From Pisaster brevispinus (Eukaryota; Echinodermata; Asteroidea; Forcipulatida; Asteriidae): a DNA stretch of 64,000 nucleotides. The stretch is from assembly GCA_023634235.1 (NCBI GenBank), contig JAMKCF010000066.1:248001-312000 (forward strand), read 5' to 3'. Below the pieces are notes generated by a model, which had not been told where the DNA came from, did no database searches, and was given only the letters and a program-made list of their open reading frames with translations. This document shows, piece after piece, positions 1 to 9,285 of the stretch (position 1 is its first letter; every line of letters begins with the position of its first letter). Position numbers and translations under genes: made by a program.

Positions 1-205
1 TGGCCAAATCACCCTCAAGGCAATATCGGATCTGCACACATTTAATACCAGCGTAAAGCCCGTCTCAAGGGCTCTCTCTCCCGTGAATTTGGGCTCGCTG
101 TTGATTCTGTAGGCGAGGCTAGCGGCCCGGATGTTAGGCCTACCCCTAACAGATATTGAAAAAACCTAGGGGCCGGCTGCGAAGCAAGTCTTGCCGGCCG
201 GGGCA

Positions 206-297
206 ATGGCCCGAAATAAATTCGAGGTGAGTTTGGGAATAACTCCCGATCTAGGAGGGCTAGAGAGATGATGTTTTGACCTGGCTCTGCCTTAGGT
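206..297 (+). ncRNA. SL/snRNA-like copy 1, Sm site mutated
   Basis: Same core as the reference copy at 648-739, but the Sm-type site at 271-279 reads ATGTTTTGA instead of AATTTTTGA, two changes in the motif. The splice-site hairpin (GTGAGT at 227), second hairpin and 3' hairpin are intact. If the family is functional, this copy is probably a pseudogene, because Sm-ring assembly needs the A-U run. Confidence 0.3.
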
Positions 298-647
298 ATC
301 CCTGCATCCGAAAATTAGACTTTTACGGCCGCTGCGGGCAGGCTTCACACCGGAAAAGACCGACAAGCGGGGACACTACAAACCCCCCGCAAAACATCTT
401 TAACGCGTTTTTGCTGTCAAAGAGACAAAAACCAAATAAGGATGGCCAAATCACCCTCAAGGCAATATCGGATCTGCACACATTTAATACCAGCGTAAAG
501 CCCGTCTCAAGGGCTCTCTCTCCCGTGAATTTGGGCTCGCTGGCGATTCTGTAGGCGAGGCTAGCGGCCCGGATGTTAGGCCTACCCCTAACAGATATTG
601 AAAAAACCTAGGGGCCGGCTGCGAAGCAAGTTTTGCCGGCCGGGGCA

Positions 648-739
648 ATGGCCCGAAATAAGTTCGAGGTGAGTTTGGGAATAACTCCCGATCTAGGAGG
701 GCTAGAGAGATGAATTTTTGACCTGGCTCTGCCTTAGGT
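648..739 (+). ncRNA. Candidate spliced-leader-like / Sm-class small RNA (reference copy)
   Basis: Seen in order: ATG-containing putative leader ending GAG at 668; 5' splice-site match GTGAGT 669-674; hairpin I GAGTT 671-675 with AACTC 683-687 (7-nt loop), which covers most of the splice site; hairpin II TCTAG 692-696 with CTAGA 702-706 (5-nt loop); Sm-site consensus AATTTTTGA 713-721; hairpin III ACCTGGC 721-727 with GCC 731-733 and AGGT 736-739 around a TT bulge; snRNA 3'-box-like AAAATTAGA 753-761. Known biology: SL RNAs of nematodes, flatworms, tunicates and cnidarians combine a short leader, GU splice donor, hairpins and an Sm site before the last hairpin, in RNAs of roughly 50-150 nt. 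Here donor to hairpin III end is 71 nt. The 5' end is unknown; 648 is the leader ATG and serves only as a working boundary. The sequence does not resemble U1, U2, U4, U5, U6, U7, U11 or U12 as I know them. This copy has A-to-G at 662 in the putative leader. An ordinary satellite with chance motifs remains possible. Confidence 0.45.
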
Positions 740-752
740 ATCCCTGCATCCG

Positions 753-761
753 AAAATTAGA
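753..761 (+). terminator. snRNA 3'-box-like element (reference copy)
   Basis: AAAATTAGA fits the core of the metazoan snRNA 3' box (AAA-purine-NN-AGA) and lies 13 nt beyond the end of hairpin III, within the usual 9-19 nt. The upstream GTTT half of the vertebrate consensus is absent. In nuclear snRNA genes this box directs Integrator-dependent 3'-end formation. The motif recurs intact in 16 of 20 units. It is altered to AAAATTTGA (units at 5657 and 10962) or AAAATTTAA (units at 8310 and 10520). Confidence 0.35.
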
Positions 762-1024
762 CTTTTACGGCCGCTGCGGGCAGGCTTCACACCGGAAAAG
801 ACCGACAAGCGGGGACACTACAAACCCCCCGCAAAACATCTTTAACGCGTTTTTGCTGTCAAAGAGACAAAAACCAAATAAGGATGGTCAAATCACCCTC
901 AAGGCAATATCGGATCTGCACACATTTAATACCAGCGTAAAGCCCGTCTCAAGGGCTCTCTCTCCCGTGAATTTGGGCTCGCTGGCGATTCTGTAGGCGA
1001 GGCTAGCGGCCCGGATGTTAGGCC

Positions 1025-1046
1025 TACCCCTAACAGATATTGAAAA
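1025..1046 (+). promoter_or_regulatory. Possible PSE-like promoter element, one per unit
   Basis: TACCCCTAAC followed by an A/T run resembles the start of the vertebrate snRNA proximal sequence element (TCACCNTNAC...), with one extra C. It lies about 65-86 nt upstream of the splice donor at 1111. A PSE placed about 55 nt before the start site would put transcription near 1085-1092 and give a leader of about 20-25 nt. Echinoderm-type PSEs are poorly conserved, so this is a weak call. Confidence 0.2.
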
Positions 1047-1054
1047 AACCTAGG

Positions 1055-1083
1055 GGCCGGCTGCGAAGCAAGTCTTGCCGGCC
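1055..1083 (+). other. GC-rich inverted repeat upstream of each RNA candidate
   Basis: GGCCGGC (1055-1061) and GCCGGCC (1077-1083) form a perfect 7-bp stem, ending 7 nt before the leader ATG at 1090. A competing 6-bp pairing, CCCCTA 1027-1032 with TAGGGG 1051-1056, overlaps it, so only one can form. The stem recurs in each unit. Some copies alter the competing arm (CTAGTGG at 6947 and 9157) or insert one C (units upstream of 5657, 6100 and 10962). Confidence 0.4.
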
Positions 1084-1089
1084 GGGGCA

Positions 1090-1181
1090 ATGGCCCGAAA
1101 TAAATTCGAGGTGAGTTTGGGAATAACTCCCGATCTAGGAGGGCTAGAGAGATGAATTTTTGACCTGGCTCTGCCTTAGGT
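1090..1181 (+). ncRNA. SL/snRNA-like copy 3
   Basis: Matches the common core: donor GTGAGT at 1111, Sm site AATTTTTGA at 1155-1163, hairpin III intact, 3' box AAAATTAGA 1195-1203. This copy carries the majority leader sequence and can be used as the family consensus. Confidence 0.45.
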
Positions 1182-1531
1182 ATCCCTGCATCCGAAAATT
1201 AGACTTTTACGGCCGCTGCGGGCAGGCTTCACACCGGAAAAGACCGACAAGCGGGGACACTACAAACCCCCCGCAAAACATCTTTAACGCGTTTTTGCTG
1301 TCAAAGAGACAAAAACCAAATAAGGATGGTCAAATCACCCTCAAGGCAATATCGGATCTGCACACATTTAATACCAGCGTAAAGCCCGTCTCAAGGGCTC
1401 TCTCTCCCGTGAATTTGGGCTCGCTGGCGATTCTGTAGGCGAGGCTAGCGGCCCGGATGTTAGGCCTACCCCTAACAGATATTGAAAAAACCTAGGGGCC
1501 GGCTGCGAAGCAAGTCTTGCCGGCCGGGGCA

Positions 1532-1623
1532 ATGGCCCGAAATAAATTCGAGGTGAGTTTGGGAATAACTCCCGATCTAGGAGGGCTAGAGAGATGAATT
1601 TTTGACCTGGCTCTGCCTTAGGT
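1532..1623 (+). ncRNA. SL/snRNA-like copy 4
   Basis: Consensus core with donor at 1553 and Sm site at 1597-1605; no change seen in hairpins or 3' box. Confidence 0.45.
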
Positions 1624-1973
1624 ATCCCTGCATCCGAAAATTAGACTTTTACGGCCGCTGCGGGCAGGCTTCACACCGGAAAAGACCGACAAGCGGGGAC
1701 ACTACAAACCCCCCGCAAAACATCTTTAACGCGTTTTTGCTGTCAAAGAGACAAAAACCAAATAAGGATGGTCAAATCACCCTCAAGGCAATATCGGATC
1801 TGCACACATTTAATACCAGCGTAAAGCCCGTCTCAAGGGCTCTCTCTCCCGTGAATTTGGGCTCGCTGGCGATTCTGTAGGCGAGGCTAGCGGCCCGGAT
1901 GTTAGGCCTACCCCTAACAGATATTGAAAAAACCTAGGGGCCGGCTGCGAAGCAAGTCTTGCCGGCCGGGGCA

Positions 1974-2065
1974 ATGGCCCGAAATAAATTCGAGGTGAGT
2001 TTGGGAATAACTCCCGATCTAGGAGGGCTAGAGAGATGAATTTTTGACCTGGCTCTGCCTTATGT
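1974..2065 (+). ncRNA. SL/snRNA-like copy 5, hairpin III mismatch
   Basis: Donor at 1995 and an intact Sm site. G-to-T at 2063 turns AGGT into ATGT and breaks one pair of hairpin III. Confidence 0.4.
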
Positions 2066-2415
2066 ATCCCTGCATCCGAAAATTAGACTTTTATGGCCGC
2101 TGCGGGCAGGCTTCACACCGGAAAAGACCGACAAGCGGGGACACTACAAACCCCCCGCAAAACATCTTTAACGCGTTTTTGCTGTCAAAGAGACAAAAAC
2201 CAAATAAGGATGGCCAAATCACCCTCAAGGCAATATCGGATCTGCACACATTTAATACCAGCGTAAAGCCCGTCTCAAGGGCTCTCTCTCCCGTGAATTT
2301 GGGCTCGCTGGCGATTCTGTAGGCGAGGCTAGCGGCCCGGATGTTAGGCCTACCCCTAACAGATATTGAAAAAACCTAGGGGCCGGCTGCGAAGCAAGTC
2401 TTGCCGGCCGGGGCA

Positions 2416-2507
2416 ATGGCCCGAAATAAATTCGAGGTGAGTTTGGGAATAACTCCCGATCTAGGAGGGCTAGAGAGATGAATTTTTGACCTGGCTCTGC
2501 CTTAGGT
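2416..2507 (+). ncRNA. SL/snRNA-like copy 6
   Basis: Consensus core; donor at 2437 and Sm site at 2481-2489. Confidence 0.45.
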
Positions 2508-2857
2508 ATCCCTGCATCCGAAAATTAGACTTTTACGGCCGCTGCGGGCAGGCTTCACACCGGAAAAGACCGACAAGCGGGGACACTACAAACCCCCCGC
2601 AAAACATCTTTAACGCGTTTTTGCTGTCAAAGAGACAAAAACCAAATAAGGATGGTCAAATCACCCTCAAGGCAATATCGGATCTGCACACATTTAATAC
2701 CAGCGTAAAGCCCGTCTCAAGGGCTCTCTCTCCCGTGAATTTGGGCTCGCTGGCGATTCTGTAGGCGAGGCTAGCGGCCCGGATGTTAGGCCTACCCCTA
2801 ACAGATATTGAAAAAACCTAGGGGCCGGCTGCGAAGCAAGTCTTGCCGGCCGGGGCA

Positions 2858-2949
2858 ATGGCCCGAAATAAATTCGAGGTGAGTTTGGGAATAACTCCCG
2901 ATCTAGGAGGGCTAGAGAGATGAATTTTTGACCTGGCTCTGCCTTAGGT
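2858..2949 (+). ncRNA. SL/snRNA-like copy 7, last before the array break
   Basis: Consensus core with donor at 2879, and 3' box intact. The unit is interrupted 92 bp downstream, at 3041, by segment A, so the RNA candidate itself is complete. Confidence 0.45.
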
Positions 2950-3004
2950 ATCCCTGCATCCGAAAATTAGACTTTTACGGCCGCTGCGGGCAGGCTTCAT
3001 ACCG

Positions 3005-3041
3005 GAAAAGACCGACAAGCGGGGACACTACAAACCCCCCG
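3005..3041 (+). repeat. 37-bp direct repeat, left side of segment A
   Basis: The last 37 bp of the left array block (beginning GAAAAGACCGACAAG and ending CCCCCCG) occur again, identically, at 5361-5397 where the array resumes. Array sequence is therefore duplicated across the inserted segment, as at a long target-site duplication or a filled staggered break. Confidence 0.85.
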
Positions 3042-3567
3042 AAATTAATTCAAAACTAACAACATAATAAAACAAAATAAGAAAAATGAAAACAGGAAAC
3101 TTCCATGATGATACAGGAGAAATAAGAGGCTGTGGTGATTGGGATGTCTTCCTGTTTGAATGATAATATATTATGACTAGTTACATGTACTTTATACAAG
3201 AGTTTACGCAAATCCATTTTTATATCCAGTTGACATGTTGCACATTTGCATTGATTGACCTCACAATGGCGGCCAATGCAAGGGGTCAATACACTGATAC
3301 CACAGACTACCACAAAGTGCCTAATACCTTCCAGGCTAGAACCTGGTGCATGAGTTTCTTCTGTTTGTACAGCTAGCAATATGTGGAAACCCCAAAGTTT
3401 GTTTACTGGGGTTTGGTCTCAACAGTCTCCTGTGCAACTTTGTGGCAAGAGCCAGTTGGGCAGGAGAGTATATTAAGAGTAATAGGGCGAAATGGTTCTT
3501 GTTTTCTCAGTTTGTAATACGTTATAGAAATTTCAGGTTGATTTTACTTGAAAATATTTACACTCAC

Positions 3568-3659
3568 CAATCAACAATCTCCTTGGTCATCTGCTTTGGA
3601 TGCATACCATATTGTTTCCAGATCTTCATAACTGTATTCCTTTCCCTACTTTCTTCAGT
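3568..3659 (-). CDS. Candidate 92-bp internal exon (copy A), product unknown
   Basis: On the minus strand a pyrimidine-rich (GTTT)n tract and TTTTTACAG precede the block and GTGAGTG follows it, giving good acceptor and donor signals. Only one of three frames is open; it encodes 30 codons plus 2 nt, including RNTVMKIWKQYG and, near the end, QMTKEIVD. The composition is that of a real, charged, probably helical protein segment, but I do not recognise the family. Copy B has the same exon with one substitution (Ser to Arg at the fourth codon). No neighbouring exon could be supported within the 2.3-kb segment, so it may be a lone exon carried along with the duplication and now non-functional. Confidence 0.4.
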
Positions 3660-3663
3660 CTGT

Positions 3664-3687
3664 AAAAACAAACAAACAAACAAACAC
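3664..3687 (+). repeat. AAAC microsatellite
   Basis: A short run of (AAAC)n, also present in copy B at about 13317-13341. Read on the minus strand it is the T-rich tract in front of the candidate exon's acceptor. Confidence 0.8.
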
Positions 3688-4239
3688 CACATGGTTATTG
3701 TAGTTATGAAACAGTAACTCAGGCTTTATTCATCTATAGAACAACTTACAATAACATCACAATGGGTTTTATGTCAGTGTCCTAGTCACTGGGCCAATAA
3801 CATTCCTGTTATCTTTCTCAATTCCCAAGGGAGTATACAGCCCTGGGCTTCCTAGCCTTGTTTGGATGTTACTTGAAGTAACAGCTGGTTTAGTCAAATT
3901 GTTATGTAATTTCATCTTCTTGATATATTTTCCTCCTTCTCTGAGTTAAGGTATGCTTCAATCTGTAATCATATGAAAGTTCTAGGAGGAGACAGAATGT
4001 TTGCTCTTTTACTGTGATTGTGAGATGAAGGACAGCATTGTCAGTATTGGCCAAGTTTTTTATGATAGTTAAAGCTGTCAGATTGTAAAGCGCCCTCTTT
4101 GATGTATACATGAGTAGCCCTCGAAACTGAGAAAATAACAATGTTATTGGCCCCAATGTGAAAGCTAAACATAACTGATTGTGGCTGTCGGCCCAAATCA
4201 ACTGTCACCAGGGCCTAGTTGCCACCTACTCCTGGGGCT

Positions 4240-4475
4240 GAAACGGGGTTGATCCCTTCACAGTTCGTAAGGATGTAGGCAAGGGTATCATCCACTAGGA
4301 GCCCGACTGGTAGAGCAGAATGCAATACCTTCCCAACTTTGTATGAAGCAATTAAGGTTAACTGCCCTTGAGTGCCTAGCTCAAGGGCACAAGTGTCATG
4401 ACTGGGATTGGAACCTTACTCTGCCGCTAACAACACAAAATCTTAGGTCCGGAAACTAGACCTCCTGGCCAAAGC
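4240..4475 (-). mobile_element. tRNA-derived SINE-like element (copy A)
   Basis: On the minus strand, TGGCCAGGAGG (complement of 4461-4471) resembles a Pol III A box. GGTTCCAATCC (complement of 4405-4415) matches the B box at 10 of 11 positions, at tRNA-like spacing. Downstream lies a body with a CTTGAG...CACTCAAGGGCAGTTAACC-type stretch, like the conserved body of V-type SINEs. Copy B has the same element at the equivalent place, so it predates the duplication. The 3' end is unclear; 4240 is an estimate. Confidence 0.5.
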
Positions 4476-5251
4476 ACATGGGTGTCTTCACCAATTACAC
4501 ATTTATAAGATAAAGCGATGGCACTCTCAGTTTTCACTAGATATTATTCTGGCGGTTTTCATTTGTATCAGATTTTTTTACAAAGTTTTTTTTTAAAGGT
4601 TATGACGTGTTCTATGAAGGTGTTTGAAATGTTGTAATTGATTGTGTTTTAACATAATATCCAATAATGAGTCATAGGTATACCCAAGGAATGATCCAAG
4701 AAATTGCAAGTAGTAAATAGCAAAGCTGGGACTGCAGCCCAGGGGCTTTTGGAACCCGTGTGTTAATCTGGGCACATGAGCTTTGTGCTCATGTTTATGC
4801 CTGGGTGGTGTACCCAGTGTGTGTGTCGTTATTTGTAGCCCAGGTTGGAAGCAATAGAGGGGTCCAACAGACACTGACGTCCTACCAGGGCTAGGTTATT
4901 TGATGATGTTCTGTCTTTTTGCGCATGTCTACGTAGGCCTACACTGCATGTTAAACTCAACTCAATTTGGTTCTTGGAGATTAGTGATTAGTTAATTTTA
5001 AAAAAAAATCTTCTTTTTGCTCCTGAACTGAATACTTTGTAACTATACTTAAAAGTAGGGCATATAGCTGTTTATGATTTTTAATTAAAAACAACATTGC
5101 ACTCGATGACTGAGAAACAGTCTAAAGGAAAGAACTTTAGCTGTAGTGTAGGTTTGTTACGCAGTTACAACAGGTTATACAGTAGCACATCATATAGCAA
5201 CTGTGTCAACAGAACCCAGAGTTTATTTTTTTTGCTTTGTGTATAACTTAG

Positions 5252-5253
5252 TA
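5252..5253. other. Empty TA target site of the mariner-type element
   Basis: Copy A reads ...CTTAG-TA-ACAGTTTTCC where copy B has the element between two TA copies. It is therefore the pre-insertion state of the 14892-15941 element and fixes that element's ends. Confidence 0.85.
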
Positions 5254-5360
5254 ACAGTTTTCCTTAACAACTTCAAGAACTGTAATTCAGACTTAGTACT
5301 CTAGATAATCAGTACCCACCTGTCGTGTGATGACTGTACTACAGACAGTACTATCAATCT

Positions 5361-5397
5361 GAAAAGACCGACAAGCGGGGACACTACAAACCCCCCG
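5361..5397 (+). repeat. 37-bp direct repeat, right side of segment A
   Basis: Identical to 3005-3041. The array resumes here in mid-unit, so 37 bp of unit sequence are present on both sides of segment A. Confidence 0.85.
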
Positions 5398-5656
5398 CAA
5401 AACATCTTTAACGCGTTTTTGCTGTCAAAGAGACAAAAACCAAATAAGGATGGTCAAATCACCCTCAAGGCAATATCGGATCTGCACAAATTTAATACCA
5501 CCGTAAAGCCCGTCTCAAGGGCTCTCTCGCCCGTGAATTTGGGCTCGCTGGCGATTCTGTAGGCGAGGCTAGCGGCCCGGATGTTAGGCCTACCCCTAAC
5601 AGATATTGAAAAAACCTAGGGGCCCGGCTGCGAAGCAAGTCTTGCCGGCCGGGGCA

Positions 5657-5748
5657 ATGGCCCGAAATAAATTCGAGGTGAGTTTGGGAATAACTCCCGA
5701 TCTAGGAGGGCTAGAGAGATGAATTTTTGACCTGGCTCTGCCTTAGGT
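5657..5748 (+). ncRNA. SL/snRNA-like copy 8 (type II unit)
   Basis: Donor GTGAGT at 5678 and Sm site at 5722-5730 are intact. The 3' box is altered to AAAATTTGA. Confidence 0.4.
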
Positions 5749-6099
5749 ATCCCTGCATCCGAAAATTTGACTTTTACGGCCGCTGCGGGCAGGCTTCACA
5801 CCGGAAAAGACCGACAAGCGGGGACACTACAAACCCCCCGCAAAACATCTTTAACGCGTTTTTGCTGCCAAAGAGACAAAAACCAAATAAGGATGGTCAA
5901 ATCACCCTCAAGGCAATATCGGATCTGCACAAATTTAAGACCACCGTAAAGCCCGTCTCAAGGGCTCTCTCGCCCGTGAATTTGGGCTCGCTGGCGATTC
6001 TGTAGGCGAGGCTAGCGGCCCGGATGTTAGGCCTACCCCTAACAGATATTGAAAAAACCTAGGGGCCCGGCTGCGAAGCAAGTCTTGCCGGCCGGGGCA

Positions 6100-6191
6100 A
6101 TGGCCCGAAATAAATTCGAGGTGAGTTTGGGAATAACTCCCGATCTAGGAGGGCTAGAGAGATGAATTTTTGACCTGGCTCTGCCTTAGGT
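6100..6191 (+). ncRNA. SL/snRNA-like copy 9
   Basis: Donor at 6121. The core is intact and the 3' box AAAATTAGA is kept, but the CCG just before it reads CTA. Confidence 0.42.
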
Positions 6192-6541
6192 ATCCCTGCA
6201 TCTAAAAATTAGACTTTTACGGCCGCTGCGGGCAGGCTTCACACCGGAAAAGACCGACAAGCGGGGACACTACAAACCCCCCGCAAAACATCTTTAACGC
6301 GTTTTTGCTGTCAAAGAGACAAAAACCAAATAAGGATGGTCAAATCACCCTCAAGGCAATATCGGATCTGCACAAATTTAATACCACCGTAAAGCCCGTC
6401 TCAAGGGCTCTCTCGCCCGTGAATTTGGGCTCGCTGGCGATTCTGTAGGCGAGGCTAGCGGCCCGGATGTTAGGCCTACCCCTAACAGATATTGAAAAAA
6501 CCTAGGGGCCGGCTGCGAAGCAAGTCTTGCCGGCCGGGGCA

Positions 6542-6633
6542 ATGGCCCGAAATAAATTCGAGGTGAGTTTGGGAATAACTCCCGATCTAGGAGGGCTAGA
6601 GAGATGAATTTTTGACCTGGCTCTGCCTTAGGT
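6542..6633 (+). ncRNA. SL/snRNA-like copy 10
   Basis: Consensus core; donor at 6563. First unit of the first five-unit higher-order repeat. Confidence 0.45.
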
Positions 6634-6983
6634 ATCCCTGCATCCGAAAATTAGACTTTTACGGCCGCTGCGGGCAGGCTTCACACCGGAAAAGACCGAC
6701 AAGCGGGGACACTACAAACCCCCCGCAAAACATCTTTAACGCGTTTTTGCTGTCAAAGAGACAAAAACCAAATAAGGATGGTCAAATCACCCTCAAGGCA
6801 ATATCGGATCTGCACAAATTTAATACCACCGTAAAGCCCGTCTCAAGGGCTCTCTCGCCCGTGAATTTGGGCTCGCTGGCGATTCTGTAGGCGAGGCTAG
6901 CGGCCCGGATGTTAGGCCTACCCCTAACAGATATTGAAAAAACCTAGTGGCCGGCTGCGAAGCAAGTCTTGCCGGCCGGGGCA

Positions 6984-7075
6984 ATGGCCCGAAATAAATT
7001 CGAGGTGAGTTTGGGAATAACTCCCGATCTAGGAGGGCTAGAGAGATGAATTTTTGACCTGGCTCTGCCTTAGGT
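6984..7075 (+). ncRNA. SL/snRNA-like copy 11
   Basis: Consensus core, donor at 7005. The upstream hairpin arm carries CTAGTGG in place of CTAGGGG. Confidence 0.43.
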
Positions 7076-7425
7076 ATCCCTGCATCCGAAAATTAGACTT
7101 TTACGGCCGCTGCGGGCAGGCTTCACACCGGAAAAGACCGACAAGCGGGGACACTACAAACCCCCCGCAAAACATCTTTAACGCGTTTTTGCTGTCAAAG
7201 AGACAAAAACCAAATAAGGATGGTCAAATCACCCTCAAGGCAATATCGGATCTGCACACATTTAATACCAGCGTAAAGCCCGTCTCAAGGGCTCTCTCTC
7301 CCGTGAATTTGGGCTCGCTGGCGATTCTGTAGGCGAGGCTAGCGGCCCGGATGTTAGGCCTACCCCTAACAGATATTGAAAAAACCTAGGGGCCGGCTGC
7401 GAAGCAAGTCTTGCCGGCCGGGGCA

Positions 7426-7517
7426 ATGGCCCGAAATAAATTCGAGGTGAGTTTGGGAATAACTCCCGATCTAGGAGGGCTAGAGAGATGAATTTTTGAC
7501 CTGGCTCTGCCTTAGGT
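7426..7517 (+). ncRNA. SL/snRNA-like copy 12
   Basis: Consensus core; donor at 7447. Confidence 0.45.
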
Positions 7518-7867
7518 ATCCCTGCATCCGAAAATTAGACTTTTACGGCCGCTGCGGGCAGGCTTCACACCGGAAAAGACCGACAAGCGGGGACACTACA
7601 AACCCCCCGCAAAACATCTTTAACGCGTTTTTGCTGTCAAAGAGACAAAAACCAAATAAGGATGGTCAAATCACCCTCAAGGCAATATCGGATCTGCACA
7701 CATTTAATACCAGCGTAAAGCCCGTCTCAAGGGCTCTCTCTCCCGTGAATTTGGGCTCGCTGGCGATTCTGTAGGCGAGGCTAGCGGCCCGGATGTTAGG
7801 CCTACCCCTAACAGATATTGAAAAAACCTAGGGGCCGGCTGCGAAGCAAGTCTTGCCGGCCGGGGCA

Positions 7868-7959
7868 ATGGCCCGAAATAAATTCGAGGTGAGTTTGGGA
7901 ATAACTCCCGATCTAGGAGGGCTAGAGAGATGAATTTTTGACCTGGCTCTGCCTTAGGT
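7868..7959 (+). ncRNA. SL/snRNA-like copy 13
   Basis: Consensus core; donor at 7889. Confidence 0.45.
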
Positions 7960-8309
7960 ATCCCTGCATCCGAAAATTAGACTTTTACGGCCGCTGCGGG
8001 CAGGCTTCACACCGGAAAAGACCGACAAGCGGGGACACTACAAACCCCCCGCAAAACATCTTTAACGCGTTTTTGCTGTCAAAGAGACAAAAACCAAATA
8101 AGGATGGTCAAATCACCCTCAAGGCAATATCGGATCTGCACACATTTAATACCAGCGTAAAGCCCGTCTCAAGGGCTCTCTCTCCCGTGAATTTGGGCTC
8201 GCTGGCGATTCTGTAGGCGAGGCTAGCGGCCCGGATGTTAGGCCTACCCCTAACAGATATTGAAAAAACCTAGGGGCCGGCTGCGAAGCAAGTCTTGCCG
8301 GCCGGGGCA

Positions 8310-8401
8310 ATGGCCCGAAATAAATTCGAGGTGAGTTTGGGAATAACTCCCGATCTAGGAGGGCTAGAGAGATGAATTTTTGACCTGGCTCTGCCTTAGG
8401 T
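8310..8401 (+). ncRNA. SL/snRNA-like copy 14, degenerate 3' box
   Basis: Donor at 8331 and Sm site intact; the 3' box reads AAAATTTAA. Confidence 0.4.
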
Positions 8402-8751
8402 ATCCCTGCATCCGAAAATTTAACTTTTACGGCCGCTGCGGGCAGGCTTCACACCGGAAAAGACCGACAAGCGGGGACACTACAAACCCCCCGCAAAACA
8501 TCTTTAATGCGTTTTTGCTGTCAAAGAGACAAAAACCAAATAAGGATGGTCAAATAACCCTCAAGGCAATATCGGATCTGCACAAATTTAATACCACCGT
8601 AAAGCCCGTCTCAAGGGCTCTTTCGCCCGTGAATTTGGGCTCGCTGGCGATTCTGTAGGCGAGGCTAGCGGCCCGGATGTTAGGCCTACCCCTAACAGAT
8701 ATTGAAAAAACCTAGGGGCCGGCTGCGAAGCAAGTCTTGCCGGCCGGGGCA

Positions 8752-8843
8752 ATGGCCCGAAATAAATTCGAGGTGAGTTTGGGAATAACTCCCGATCTAG
8801 GAGGGCTAGAGAGATGAATTTTTGACCTGGCTCTGCCTTAGGT
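8752..8843 (+). ncRNA. SL/snRNA-like copy 15
   Basis: Consensus core; donor at 8773, 3' box intact. First unit of the second five-unit repeat. Confidence 0.45.
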
Positions 8844-9193
8844 ATCCCTGCATCCGAAAATTAGACTTTTACGGCCGCTGCGGGCAGGCTTCACACCGGA
8901 AAAGACCGACAAGCGGGGACACTACAAACCCCCCGCAAAACATCTTTAACGCGTTTTTGCTGTCAAAGAGACAAAAACCAAATAAGGATGGTCAAATCAC
9001 CCTCAAGGCAATATCGGATCTGCACAAATTTAATACCACCGTAAAGCCCGTCTCAAGGGCTCTCTCGCCCGTGAATTTGGGCTCGCTGGCGATTCTGTAG
9101 GCGAGGCTAGCGGCCCGGATGTTAGGCCTACCCCTAACAGATATTGAAAAAACCTAGTGGCCGGCTGCGAAGCAAGTCTTGCCGGCCGGGGCA

Positions 9194-9285
9194 ATGGCCC
9201 GAAATAAATTCGAGGTGAGTTTGGGAATAACTCCCGATCTAGGAGGGCTAGAGAGATGAATTTTTGACCTGGCTCTGCCTTAGGT
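9194..9285 (+). ncRNA. SL/snRNA-like copy 16
   Basis: Consensus core; donor at 9215. Upstream arm has CTAGTGG, as in copy 11. Confidence 0.43.

Larger units (their letters stand above)
1..3041 (+). repeat. 442-bp tandem array, left block
   Basis: About 6.9 head-to-tail units of 442 bp; equivalent positions recur exactly every 442 bp (for example GTGAGT at 227, 669, 1111, 1553, 1995, 2437 and 2879). All units here are of one sequence type (type I: cacacattt, ccagcg, ctctctcc). The array begins before the window and is cut at 3041 within a unit, just after the run of Cs that follows the GGGGACACTAC stretch. Each unit holds the Sm-site RNA candidate described separately. The rest of the unit is GC-richer than the flanking DNA. 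A 92-codon frame that opens at a TTG in every unit is not considered a gene. Confidence 0.97.
3042..5360. repeat. Duplicated 2.3-kb segment, copy A, inside the 442-bp array
   Basis: AT-rich non-array DNA starting AAATTAATTC and ending CTATCAATCT, colinear with 12697-16050 (copy B). The copies differ by scattered substitutions and small indels, for example around 4950-5020 and at the donor-side T run near 3360. Copy A lacks the 1,050-bp mariner-type element of copy B. Contents: a candidate minus-strand exon, an AAAC microsatellite, a minus-strand tRNA-derived SINE, and otherwise sequence I do not recognise. Minus-strand frames at 3056-3379, 3902-4201 and 4593-4874 are not preserved in equivalent form in copy B and look like non-coding DNA. 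Confidence 0.9.
6563..8772 (+). repeat. Five-unit higher-order repeat of the 442-bp array, copy 1
   Basis: Unit order: type II (with CTAGTGG at 6944-6950), I, I, I, type II with GAAAATTTAAC. The same order follows at 8773-10982, exactly 2,210 bp (5 x 442) later. A few private changes separate the two, for example AAATAACCC near 8553. Confidence 0.85.

Noticed and set aside
3056..3379. Minus-strand 107-codon frame in copy A (126 codons in copy B, 12711-13091)
   Set aside because: The two copies differ by a frame-changing indel near the 5' end and the rest has low-complexity, hydrophobic composition. No family recognised.
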